NCBI GenBank assembly: GCA_029721515.1
Contig: CM056567.1
Span: forward strand, 10,301,507 to 10,365,506
DNA from: Synanceia verrucosa
Lineage: Eukaryota > Chordata > Actinopteri > Perciformes > Synanceiidae
Direction: 5' to 3'
DNA length: 64,000 nucleotides
Shown here: in pieces, positions 1-11,305 of the stretch
Position numbering within the stretch: the first letter of the stretch is position 1
Layout: each line of letters starts with the position of its first letter
The notes under the pieces: generated by a model
The model's database searches: none
What the model was told of the DNA's origin: nothing
Seen by the model: only the letters and a program-made list of their open reading frames with translations
Position numbers and translations under genes: made by a program

Positions 1-169
1 CCGAGAGCATCAGTTATTTTCACAAATGTCTGTTGTGTTCCCATAAGTGACAAAGACCTGAATAAAGCGGCAAACCGTGAATCAATGCACTCCAATCAGC
101 CATGATGAGTGCCACTCATTACATAGTGGTAAAGGTGTGAAAACCTGATTGAATGATAAGCAGCCACAT

Positions 170-764
170 AGGCTACGTTCAGACTGCAGGGCTTAATGCT
201 CAAGTCGGATTTTTTTGTGAAATCCGATTCACATTTCCAATTAAATGCGACTTGCATGTGATCTCCAGTGTGAACTTAAACACCTCACAAGTGTCCCGCA
301 TGCGCATTGGAGGATGCGACGACATTGCACGCAACGAGAGTGCTCAGTGTTTACGGAAGTAAACATGGACGCTAGCGGTGGAGGGTAAACAGCCCGGTTC
401 TGATCAGACCCCTCCAGTTTGGCCTGAATAGAGCTATCCCCTCAAATATGAATTAACTCAGAAAGCTTGCTTTCCCTCCACTGACTAGTCTTCACATTAT
501 CGTCCACCATGGTTGCTGTTTTTCTTCCCCCTTCCGTCTACTTCCACCACAGAATAGTGATGTTTGCAGCTTGTTGATGACATGTAGGTCGGATGAATGC
601 GACCTGGCCATTCAGACTTAAGTTGCATGTCAAAAAATCAGATATGTATCGGTTTTAGGACCTGTCCTGGGTCGTATTTGAAAAAAATTGATGTCAGACT
701 GTAATTAAAAGATCAGATACAGGTTGCATAGGGGCGAAAAAAGGCTGCAGTCTGAACGTAGCCT
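170..764. mobile_element. Non-autonomous DNA transposon (MITE) with 20-bp perfect terminal inverted repeats
   Basis: The left end reads AGGCTACGTTCAGACTGCAG (170-189) and its exact reverse complement closes the element at 745-764. The interior is not coding; the 69-codon open frame over the left end is accidental. Subterminal sequence near 205-235 is itself partly palindromic around GTCGGATT/AATCCGAT. The size (about 595 bp), perfect TIRs and lack of a transposase fit a deletion derivative of a cut-and-paste element. I could not find a convincing target-site duplication (ATA/TTA flanks are ambiguous), so the superfamily is undetermined; PIF/Harbinger or hAT are both possible. Confidence 0.8.
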
Positions 765-2700
765 TAGACTCTCTATCAGCAGGCGGTACAGATGCTGTTT
801 AAATTAAACTTTTGACAGTTTGTAAAGTCTCAGTAGAATAAAAGGAATTTCTTCTGGACTTCAAGTGCTGGTGTAGACACTACTGAACCTTTTCTATTGT
901 TGTAGTTTGTATTTTCTGTCATGTTGTGCGGTGATGCTTCCCTGAGTCGTTTGTGTGCAATTCAGATGTATTTCTATATAACTACAGTGATTTGCAACAG
1001 TTTGAAGGGTAAAAACAAACAATGTCATCCCACTGAAAGCATCAGATGAAAAACTTGACTACAAATGACATTTCTTGTTGTTAAATTGGAAGGACGTGTT
1101 GGATGGAACACCATCCTCCCCAAGCATATTCATTAATTTGATGAAATAATGATTGTAGTCGGAACCCCGCCACATGTTGCTCCATTATCTCCCATGGACT
1201 GGATTGAACTCACGTTTCATATTATTTGGATCTGCATTATTTGTTCCTTTACCATTTCATTCTGTTTTTTCCAGTATATTATTAGGGTGTGAAATATCCT
1301 GACAGTGTAAACGGAAAAAACTTCACATCTTTTGCATCTCATGTAAATACCCCTCAGGTCTAAAAGCAGAATATGAAGCAACAAAGTCCTAATGTCAAAA
1401 CAACACGGGGCGGATGTGGCCAGCTCTGAGTAGTTCTTACTGTAAGATGTGTTCAGTTCGACATGACCAATGCTGAAACCACATTTCACCACTGGGAGCA
1501 ACAAACAGGGCTTGTGCTGTGGTGATGTAGCCTGAGACCGACCCAAGGGTGGAAGTAATAAATTTCAATTACTCTCCTCAACTGCAACCGACTGGCTTTC
1601 TTTCTGAACTTTAAGTTTGTAATCTTGCTCCTGGTATGTTTTGACCAGCTTATTTTTCTTTCATTTCATGAATTTCAAATTGCTTGCAGGCTCTTCATAC
1701 ACGTCATTTACTGGCCAGCTGCAATCACATGGAGTCAACTGTGCTGTTTCCAGTTTGGGTCCTTTCTTTGTTTTCATTTGTGCTTTTTTTTATAATTGAA
1801 AATCAGCTTCTAGGTACTCAACTCTGTTGTTCCCGTTGCATTGTGTGGTTAAGACAGACCTTGTGTTCTGAAAACTGAGGAGGGTGTCCTCAACTGACAG
1901 AAAAAGCATGCAATTCCTTCAACATAAAAATTGATTAAATTTAATTAAAGTGGTTTAACACCACTGATTTTACACATTTAACTGAGTATATGCATATATG
2001 AAAAAACGGTTGTATAAAGCTTTTTAACCAGGGAGCCGTATGAAATCTGATAAAATGCCATAAAATATCACTTGAGTCTACAAGACTAAACTATTGCTAT
2101 TACCGATTACTGGTCGCAGAAATTACTCACAACTCATCATACACATGAGTAAATATTATCTGTAGATCACGAAAAACATTCATCACCAATACTGACACCA
2201 TTTTCTCTCCATAGAATCTACTGTTGCCCGCTAATCTCTGCCTGATGCTATATTAGCTGCTACTAGCATGACATGTTGGATAGAATTATGGGATTTGATT
2301 CAACTTACTCTGCATCTGACTGGCTGATACTCTCACCCTGTCAATCTCACTCCTCATGCCTAAACCTAAATAACCCAACCAACGAAGGCAACAAATACTA
2401 GCCAATCAGAGGCAGAGTACGGCGGGGTCATGCCTTCACGATGGCAGGATTTATAATTTAGTAGATAGAACTTGCTGTGGTTGAGTTGCATTGTGGGTAA
2501 TGTAGGCACCATGTTTTGAGACAGAACAAGAACACCGTAAGTGGAATACAAACTAAGATTTGCAATGCTAAATCCGTGGACTACTCCTTTAAGCATAGTT
2601 TCCAGAGCAGGAACTGTAGCCGAGGCTCTGATGCTCTTTCCACCCCTGAACACCAAATAACGCCTCAGCTCCAGCCTCACAGTGAGCTTCCAGTAAGGGA
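765..2700. other. Gene-free DNA, nothing recognised
   Basis: AT-rich sequence with only short chance reading frames. I see no exon with splice signals, no RNA gene and no clear repeat. Weak polypurine and polypyrimidine runs only. Confidence 0.5.
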
Positions 2701-2861
2701 ACTGGTGGTACCAGCCGCTTTCCAGTCCACACACACACACACACACTCACACAGAGTGTCAAACCACAACACACTCACGTTGCCAGGAAGGGGTCAAATT
2801 AATGGCTGACTTTGCAGCTATCGGGCAGACACTCAAACACACACATTTGCAGTCTCTCTCA

Positions 2862-2863
<2 letters not shown>

Positions 2864-2897
<34 letters not shown>
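2864..2897. repeat. (CA)17 microsatellite
   Basis: Uninterrupted CA dinucleotide tract, one of four CA tracts within about 560 bp; a shorter tract lies at about 2729-2746. Confidence 0.95.
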
Positions 2898-2900
<3 letters not shown>

Positions 2901-3006
2901 CCATTTCCATTCCACTTCTCCTTCTCCTCCCTTCTTCTCACTGCCACCCTCTGCTTTTTTTTCCTCATCCTCCCTCTAATTTGCATAATATACTCTCTCC
3001 CTCTGA

Positions 3007-3040
<34 letters not shown>
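3007..3040. repeat. (CA)n microsatellite with one CG interruption
   Basis: CA dinucleotide tract broken near its right end by a single G (ACACGCACAC). Confidence 0.95.
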
Positions 3041-3042
<2 letters not shown>

Positions 3043-3252
3043 AGCTGACAGATGGCACCACTGGCTTCAGACACAGCACAGAGCGGGAATGTGAGGGGAA
3101 TGAAGGGAAGAGGAGAGTGATCTGGTAAAATAAACACACACATGCAATAATACCATAATTATCCTGGGCACTGGCCTTGGCACTAACCTGGGGAAAACCC
3201 TAATGTGCCAACTCACTGCACCCGATGACCTACCAAAACCAGCAGGGGGAAG

Positions 3253-3292
<40 letters not shown>
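3253..3292. repeat. (CA)20 microsatellite
   Basis: Longest perfect CA tract of the left-hand cluster. Confidence 0.95.
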
Positions 3293-3294
<2 letters not shown>

Positions 3295-3609
3295 CTTATT
3301 TATGCAAAGACATGCATGCATACACAAAGTCATGGAGGAGAAAGGGGAACTTGTGTACACAGACAAAATAAACGCATCCGCCGCATACATGATTCTTAAT
3401 CAATCGCCTTCCTTTTCTCTCATCGCTCTTTCTATTTACCATATTTTCTTTGACAGGGTGCTGATGGCGGTTAAAGCGTGTCTATGCTGTCGAGCTGAGT
3501 TATCCTCGTAAAGCCCTGGGCCTGATTATCCTGCAATGAGTCATCCAGGGAGAGAGGTGAACTCAGTGCACAAGAACCCAACAACCAGGCCACTGGTTAC
3601 ATAGCTATA

Positions 3610-3636
3610 AAGAGAGAGAGAGAGAGAGAGAGAGAG
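3610..3636. repeat. (AG)n microsatellite
   Basis: Pure AG dinucleotide tract following the CA cluster. Confidence 0.95.
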
Positions 3637-5770
3637 TCAAAGTCATCAAACAGTGCAAACTAGGCCTGTGCATGAGAGAGCTCAACTAGAACGAGGACAA
3701 ATCACACGCAGGTTTTCATCACACACCGACAAACAGACGACTCATTTAACCTGCTTCATTTCAGCATGTTTATTGTAGCTGTCCAAGATGGACTCTCTGG
3801 CTATCATGTGCAGGCCGTTCTCAACATGATTCTCACCAAGTGGTACATTCCAGGTCATATAATTAACTTGCTAATGTAGTCGGGGGGGATAACACAAACA
3901 ACAGACCGTCGTGGACAGATCTGCAGCCTGCAGGCTTTGTTGACGGCGCTAGAGCTGCGATCGCCGGGATAAAGTTACATAACATGTCCCTTGCCGTGCA
4001 AAGGAGGGGAGGGAGTGTGTTGACATTTAGGATTGGCCAGACGGGGGGTCCAGAGCAGTGACAAATGCATGTTGACTTGTATACACGTAATTCTCCATAT
4101 AAGCATTCAGACTTTTTAGTAAAGATCGCCTAGTAAAATCACTTTGGTAAACTTTTGCACACATTCTATTCCCCATTCAAGCTCGGAGGCCTTTATACTC
4201 TCTCACTTTAGGCATCAGTTTAGAATTCGAGTGGGTTTTGTTTAACTTCCCACTCATTCACGTGACACACTCACAGTACATATTCTCACAAACGTATGCA
4301 AACACCTACGAGAATGTGGAGCCATTCAACAGTAAAAGTTTCCCTCATTTAAATGTATAGGCTTGGAGCGTTTACAAAGTTGTTTTCCCTTGATGAGGTG
4401 CCAATGTTTTACTCAAATATTATTTCCCATGGGAGCACTTGCACTTCTGGTTAACTTCTGGGTACTTTACAAAAGTAATGTTTGCTCTATTTCAGTTGTC
4501 TATTTCAGAAAGCTTTCCAACTTATGGACATGAACAGTCACAGCAGTGCCTCTGTTCTCATGGGTGACCATGTCAGACACCAAGATCTGGAATCAAATAC
4601 AATACAAAAAAGGATCTTTACTTGGTGTACACACACAAATAAAAAATGAAAAATACCAGAGTAATTTGGAAACTAACAAAAACAAGGTCTATAAACACTG
4701 GTGGGAAACACAAGAGCAGGAAGTCATGTGACCTGAAACGAGAGGCAACGGTAAGCACAAAATAAAAGTGGATGACAAACAGCGCAAGACAAGACTTAAT
4801 GTGAGTGACGGTAACTCAACAAACAGTGTTCAGACATGACAAAACAGGACTAAACACACATATCTATAACAGAAAATATAACTTGAGAAACATGAGGAGT
4901 AAAACCTAAAACACAAAATAAAGCACTTGGGAATCAAAGGTGAACTAATTTCTTTTCAAGGTATTTTTTTTTTTATCTTAAACATGTCATAGAAGTAACA
5001 AGAAACAGGCCAAGCTCCTGTGTCTTCCTTGCCACCAGCTGATTAAAGTGGGGGTCAGCAGGATCACTTAAGGTGGACTGACCTTTAAGGCAGACCAGCT
5101 TAGTGACAAGACCCTCCTCTGTGTTTTTCTCAGCACCCCTCTGAGATTTGTGAGTGTATGATTACTTTTGTCACAATATCTCCATTCCAACACCCCATAT
5201 AACAATACAAAAAAAAAAAAAAATCATAGTTGCACACAAAAGTCATGGCGAAATGCACATGCTGTATATCTGTTGATCCTGATTGGATGGGACTGGGCGG
5301 CGTTCTTCTCACAGCACTAACTGTCACCACAGTGAGAGGTCAAACAGAAACAGTAACACAGCTTATATAAGTCACAATAACAGAGGAGAGAGGGCCAGAC
5401 TGTGTGAATCTGTGTGTGGAAAGAAGAAAAACTCTTTTTGTTATTGTTACAGAAATGTTATTTTTGTTATTACTTTTTTCAATAATTACTTACCCCTGAT
5501 TAGTTCTTCCATAACTTCCAGTTACCTCAAAAAACATTATTTAGTACATTTCCCACATAGCATTGGGTTTGTACCATGAGAGATTTAAGACAAATGTCCC
5601 TTTGTAATATTTTATAATTTTGGAAAAACCTGCCGTGTCAAGTTTTACTCAGAAAATGGATGCTACGGACTCTCTAGCTTCTAGCTTGGCAGGCAATGAG
5701 TGGATTTTGGTTCACTGTGGTCATTTGAATCCACGCCTGTGTTGACTGTTGAATGCCGTCTATCACTTGT
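3637..5770. other. Gene-free DNA, nothing recognised
   Basis: No frame resembles a known protein and no exon-like splice pairs were recognised. Several poly-A and poly-T runs (for example about 4963-4976 and 5209-5222). No structured element found. Confidence 0.45.
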
Positions 5771-6210
5771 AGGGCTGGGGCGATTAGTGTTAGTTTGAAG
5801 TGAACATGGCGATGTCATTACATCAACGTGACAACACATTTGTTGCACTGACTTTTGTATCTGTTATTATTTATCGCATTTACCTGCCTGCAATGGCAGC
5901 CAATCGTGAACAGTAAACGACTGCCGCTGTAGCGGCGCCGAGATGTGGCAAGTGGAGAACAGCGGACTATGATCACTTTTATGGACGGCTCTTCTTCTCT
6001 GAAATCTGAAGTATTGTTCAACCTTTTAGTAGTGAACAAAATACTTAAATTAGGACCTACAGTGTGTCTACCAGTTGTGGTTTGAGGTCTAATAAATGTG
6101 ACAAAAATAATCGTTACAATAATCAATAAATTAGTCGATAGATGAGTAGACTAATCAAAAAAATAATTGTTAGCTAAATCGATAAAAAATAATCCTCAGG
6201 TGCAGCCCTA
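5771..6210. mobile_element. hAT-like non-autonomous element (AGGGCTG ends)
   Basis: The left end AGGGCTGGGGCGATTAG and the right end GTGCAGCCCTA form short imperfect inverted repeats. The right subterminal part (about 6115-6195) is rich in AATAATC/GATTA motifs, the style of the abundant fish AGGGCTGCAACGATTA family. The flanks TCACTTGT (5763-5770) and TTACTTGT (6212-6219) agree at 7 of 8 bases, consistent with an 8-bp hAT target-site duplication. A 102-codon minus-strand frame inside shows no transposase motif. Confidence 0.6.
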
Positions 6211-7906
6211 ATTACTTGTGTTGATAACAAATCGTCAAATAAATTTCACTGCTACAAATAATCCTGTAACCTCAGGAGGTCACATGATACAAAAGCAGGA
6301 CATTAAGCATGAAGCAACTAACATTTGGAGTTATGGGGTAATGTGGGTGTGGAGAATAGAAATCACAGCTAAAATCATCTTCCAGCTGACTAACTGTCTG
6401 TGTGGTTGCTGGGAATTAAGTGATATCACAAAGGAGCCTATTTTTAATGTCCACTCACTCAAAAAAACAGCGACAAGGGCCAAAAATTAATATCTCACAA
6501 ATTCATTAAAAAAAAAAAATGGGATCGCTGTCAATGCAAAAACATAATACAACTCAGACATTTTCTTCTGGAACAAATTGACCAAAGATATCACTATCAG
6601 CCAGTAAAAAAAAAAAGTGAAATACATCAACCCAGACAAAATTTACTTTGTCAACACTTCTAAGCTGGTGGACTAATGAGGGCAATGCATCTAAAGATTA
6701 AATGCCTCGTTTAATCAACTTCAGTCTAGTCTTTAAAATCATTATCAATGAAGAAAAAGAAACTGATCCAAAATTAAGTTTTTGGAGAAGTGAGAGGACA
6801 TTCAAAATCTCAGTGTGACTTAAGAAACCCAGATTTGAGTTGCGGGAAAAAGAAAATAAAAAGGATCTGGAAAGACAGTTTGCATGGGAGGGTGGGACGT
6901 CACATCTCACGAGGACAGAAGGCCAACAGGGGACAAGAGAGGAAGAGGTGTATTAGAGAGAGAGAGAGAGAGGGAGGGAGGTTTCCTATAAGCAGAAGCT
7001 AAAGAGGTCAGACTGCTAATTTCTGGGTCAGAGCGCATTAAACAAGCAGCCGTGCTGAGCCGTCGTCCTCGGCCCTGTGGCGACGCAGCAATGTGGACAG
7101 GCCTCTACCAACTGTGACCACACATTAGGCACTTTCTGCGAGCCATACAGTCACTGCTCAGGGCGTCAACACATGAAGCTGCCCTTTATAATAATCCACA
7201 GCATAAAGGGACACAGAAATACATTGAAGAAGCCGGCAGTGGTGTGTGTGTGTGTGTGTGCTGACTGGCACAAATGTTAACCTCAGCTCTCATCAGAAAT
7301 GGTCCGAGGAACACAGCTGAAGGCGTAAACATTGGGAGGTAACCTATACAGGACATGGTATGGAATATGTGACATGGGAGAGGTTGACAAGTCAGAGTTG
7401 TCAGCAGGGTGCACCTCATCAAGTCGTTTATTTTCATGTCACATTCCTAAGGTTGGTTAGCCTGCGACTAGTCTGAGAAGCATGTTGGTACTTAAATTTA
7501 GCCCAGTCAGGCAAATGCTCAGTGGATGACGATCACGCAGGAAAGAATTACGTGTAGAAGGATCTTGTCAAATTATTCCCATTTAACATCAAACAAACTG
7601 CTGCTGGTGGTTTTAAAGGGGTGTTCTGTAAACACAGTATTGGAATACCATAAAGTATGACAGATTTTGAAAATAATTTTCAAAATGAAAGCTGAGAGAG
7701 GTGGAGATGTAATGACCTTTCGTCCCCAGTGGTTCGACCCCTTCTGATAGACCTTACACTTCCAAACTGATGCAACCTGATAGCACTGCTTTGTCAGACT
7801 CAACTGCCTGGTTTACTCTACGTCCTGTTAGTGCTCCATCAAAACTAGACTGGAATTATGGTTCTCTGAAGAACCACACACTGGTCTACACAGAGAAGTG
7901 AGATTA
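6211..7906. other. Gene-free DNA with short GA and TG repeats
   Basis: Contains a short (AG)n run at about 6955-6972 and a (TG)n run at about 7241-7260. No gene recognised. The block 7000-7180 is less repetitive and more GC-rich than its surroundings but has no exon-like frame. Confidence 0.4.
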
Positions 7907-8501
7907 AGGGCCAATCCCATTTTTAATTTACATCCCTACCCCTTGCCCCTTGAAACTGAGCAATTCAACCCCTACGAATTCGGACACCCCTTCAACATTC
8001 ACATACGTCATCAGTAGTCTCTGCTGGCTTTTACATAAGCAGACGTGACGAGCTTTTGCAATAAATTCAACATGCCGTCTACAGCTGTGGCGGTCCCAAC
8101 CTATCACTCAAGTCACAAATAACATTATTCAACGTAGTACTAGCGATTTTTTCATGTGCATGTTTTGAAAAACATGACCATTATGCATTGGAGCAACGTT
8201 AAACTTAAGACAATACAACGGTTATCGCAAATTTTAAACAGTAAATGATGGAGAAAATACTTAGGCCTACATTTGTGATCTTGCCGGTGATTCGCAAGGC
8301 ATTCTCAGAAATTGCCCGTACCCCTCCATTTGGAGCGTGACTCTGAAAAATCTTCGTTTGGAGGGGTATATAGCCCTACCACTTTCCCCTACCCCTCTGC
8401 TCTAACAGGAATTGGCACACCCCTACCCCTACACGTGAACGCTCAAAACAGAGGGGAAGGGGAAAGGGGTAGGGCCAAGGGCTGTAATGGGATTAACCCT
8501 A
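7907..8501. mobile_element. MITE with AGGGCCAATCCCAT-type inverted ends and subterminal CCCCTACCCC motifs
   Basis: The left end AGGGCCAATCCCAT pairs with the right-end complement AGGGTTAATCCCAT (12 of 14). Both ends continue into CCCTACCCCTT-rich subterminal sequence (7931-7950 and, inverted, 8452-8476), and more CCCCTACCCC-type motifs recur inside (8318-8430). This arrangement of GC-rich subterminal repeats inside short TIRs is typical of non-autonomous fish DNA transposons. No transposase remains, and the superfamily is not determined. Confidence 0.65.
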
Positions 8502-11130
8502 AAGATGCTTAAAGTAAGACTAGGAATATTTCTATTGCTTCGTCATGGCAACTGCTGAGTCAACTTCTTGCAGCTAACGGGGCTAACAGTGGAAGCAACG
8601 CAAAAGTGCTGACAGAGAGAACAGCGTCAGAGACTTGGAGGTTGTTGTGCTTCTGTGACAATCAGTTGAGGTCAACTTCCTGTTGGGAGTTGGTTTTAAA
8701 ACAGAAATAAGAATACATAAAAAAAAAATAAATAAATAAATACATTTAATGTCAGTTGCATGTTCTAGCAGCATTACACATCATCAGGTTTCCACAGCAG
8801 CAAGTAACTTTTGAATTTTGAATACATTCCTCTGGATCCCAGTCTGGCAATCAGTGGCGTTTCCTGAACAGGTTTAGTTTTACAAAACAACTTCAAGTTA
8901 AGGTCCAATAACTAGGTTCTTCTGGACTAAATTTAGCCATATTCACACAGTCTGCATCAGTGGATGGATTTTTTTATTTTGATAGCAAGCAAGCTCAGTG
9001 TCTGATATGGATTTATTCATAGTACTTTCAGAACTATCAGTATATGTTTGCTCAAAGTTAAGCAATCCCAACACCGGGTCAACTTACCCGCTTTCTGCAG
9101 AAATGTCTTTGCCTGCGATGGCCTTTGCTCAGTTGTTACAGAGATGGATCTGTTGACAGGCAAGCTTGGTGGCTTAAACAAAGGTTAGGGTTGAAAGCCC
9201 TGGTAATAACAAATGACCTTGAGTGGGATCATTTTACTATTATTTCCAAGTCAAGCAGAGTTTAAGTTTTGGTTTATCAGCTTGTGTGGTCTGCAATAGC
9301 TTATTTGAACTTTTGGGGGGGGAAACAAGACACATCAGCAGAACCTCCAGGAGAGAGGATAAGAATTTTATACAGAGAAGGCTGATTTTGTTTATTTTCA
9401 AGCCCTGTTTACAGCCAATTCATTGTGCCCTTCACCACTCTTGAATGACTTCCTTTCATTCGCCATCACCGTCAGACTAAATGTGATGGACGTTTGGATG
9501 GAAGCTACTCCACGACTAAAAATACCACTTTAACCTCATCCATAAACTACGCTCTGGGTAAAGAGCCAAAGTTTTACTTTGAATAAAGGAATAATCTCTC
9601 AAGGACAAATAATGGACCCAAGTGAACTGAAAGCAGACATTAGACAAAAGTGACAAGAGAGAGCAAGAGAAAGAGACAAATATCTTTCCAATTATCAGCT
9701 CTGGAGCATGTTCTTAAGAGCGAGTTGAAAGGACAGGTTATTAAGCTTTAATGCATCACAGCATAGGAACCATTCAAGGTCTTCTCCCCCATTAAACCTA
9801 CCACCAGCCTGGCAGTGTGTGTGTGCATGACTGAGTGTGTGAGGACTTACATGCACACGGCTAAGCACCTCACACTAAACACTTAAACACTGGTAATGAG
9901 ACTGTGAGTGCTGGCTAGTCCGCTTACAGAGGGAACAATTGCAGATTTAGCCAACAAGAGCGTTCATTCCTCTCTATAGATGGGATTAGTGCATATAGAG
10001 AAAACAGGAGACACATTTTCCTAATAAAACCACTCAACAGGAGAGAAAATGCTGCTGGAACTATGCCCAAAGAGTGTATACAGTATGTATGAAAGCATTT
10101 GATAAATCCTTGAGCAAAAGCAGAAAAGAAAGATTCAATCACATTTTTACTGGATGTAACATTCCTTTCATCAAGAAAGAAAGAGGCCAAACTGGAGGTA
10201 ATGTGTACAGAAAAACACCACAGAGCAACAGAATACTGTGTTTGATTCTGACTTCCTTTCAATGCCTTATATCTTTTTTTAAAGCAAACAAACAACATGA
10301 TGAAATTTTTGAGGATGATGATGATGTTGATGATATGCCCTGATGGAGGTGTGGTTGATTCTGCAAAGCCAGAATTGACTGTCATTATTGAGGGAAGGCA
10401 CCTGCCCATGAAGCTTTCTTGCCCTTTATAAAGAAAAAGTATCAAAAATATAAAATAAATAAATAAATAAATAAATAAAAAATAACTGGATCGAACTGGA
10501 GAGGGGAAACAGGAGGCAGTCTGGAAAAAAGGAAGCACCGATGAACCTGAGAGACTGCAGAACTTGGAACGATTTGGCCGACGTGTGAAGCCGCTCGGCG
10601 CACTGGGACATTTGTGCAGCCAGGCACCGCCATCTGAACACATTAGCAGGACAAAACACCATCTAACACCCAGTCCAAGTCCCTGGGATCAATGAAGAAG
10701 TATTGGCTGCAGTGCTTCCGCTCACTCAGCCACTAACTTTCCTTCTGTCCGTGATCATCGCCATGTGGGCACACTGTGGCCCCGAGTCTGATGAGGATGA
10801 TTTTTCCATAGATAGGATGATTAATGTGTCTGCTCTAAGATGCTGAGTGAGATTGATGCTGCCCAGTATCCCCTGCATGCCTAATCTTTCATCCTTACAG
10901 TAAATATGACACAATGTCCATATGCAGGCGAAAACAGCCAGATTACAAACAGCTTGCAAGCCTTCGTCCCTTTTAATGATTACATCCAAAGGCACTCTCT
11001 CAGTCAAATGGCTGTTTCCCTTAATGAAATTAGCCGATCGCACTATCTGCCTCCTCTGTGTGCGAGGTAAGGAGTCCACCGGGGTCACTCGGCTAAGTAA
11101 CCCTCGTTAAGCAACTCTAATGTAAATGAG
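8502..11130. other. Gene-free DNA; right part is candidate conserved non-coding sequence
   Basis: No exon could be supported. The 239-codon minus-strand frame at 9924-10643 shows no recognisable domain and reads through an (AAAT)n tract. From about 10700 the sequence looks unlike the repeat-derived DNA around it and leads into the octamer cluster at 11131-11305, so it may be part of an enhancer. That is inference from composition only. Confidence 0.35.
10452..10480. repeat. (AAAT)n microsatellite
   Basis: Tandem AAAT/AATA tetranucleotide tract. A shorter tract of the same type lies at about 8726-8741. Confidence 0.9.
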
Positions 11131-11305
11131 ATGCAAATTTGGCTAAAACGGAACACTGGTTAATTTGGCCTCCTGACATTGCAAACAGTCACAGGGGGAT
11201 CCAATGCAAATTACATGCAAATGACAACTGACGGTCTTGGTGTCTACTAGCTGAAGGGTACGAGTCTATGGGTTCCGGTTCCCGTCTGGTTTTGCCTATG
11301 CAAAT
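11131..11305 (+). promoter_or_regulatory. Cluster of four perfect POU octamers (ATGCAAAT), candidate enhancer
   Basis: ATGCAAAT occurs at 11131-11138, 11204-11211, 11215-11222 and 11298-11305, all on the plus strand. The middle pair is spaced 11 bp start to start, about one helical turn. ATGCAAAT is the established binding site of POU/Oct factors. Four copies in 175 bp are far above chance expectation for an 8-mer. The element is at least 5.7 kb beyond the 3' end of the nearest gene read here, so its target is unknown. The enhancer role is inferred. Confidence 0.5.

Noticed and set aside
2759..3390. Several open frames through the CA/TG repeats
   Set aside because: They encode only HTHTHT or VCVCVC runs produced by the dinucleotide repeats.
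7725..7745. GTGGTTCGACCCC resembling a tRNA T-arm
   Set aside because: No acceptor, D-arm or anticodon stem can be built around it.
9924..10643. 239-codon minus-strand open frame, the longest unexplained frame in the left third
   Set aside because: It reads straight through an (AAAT)n microsatellite (FIYLFIYFIF), has no domain, no family similarity I recognise and no splice or promoter context. Treated as chance.
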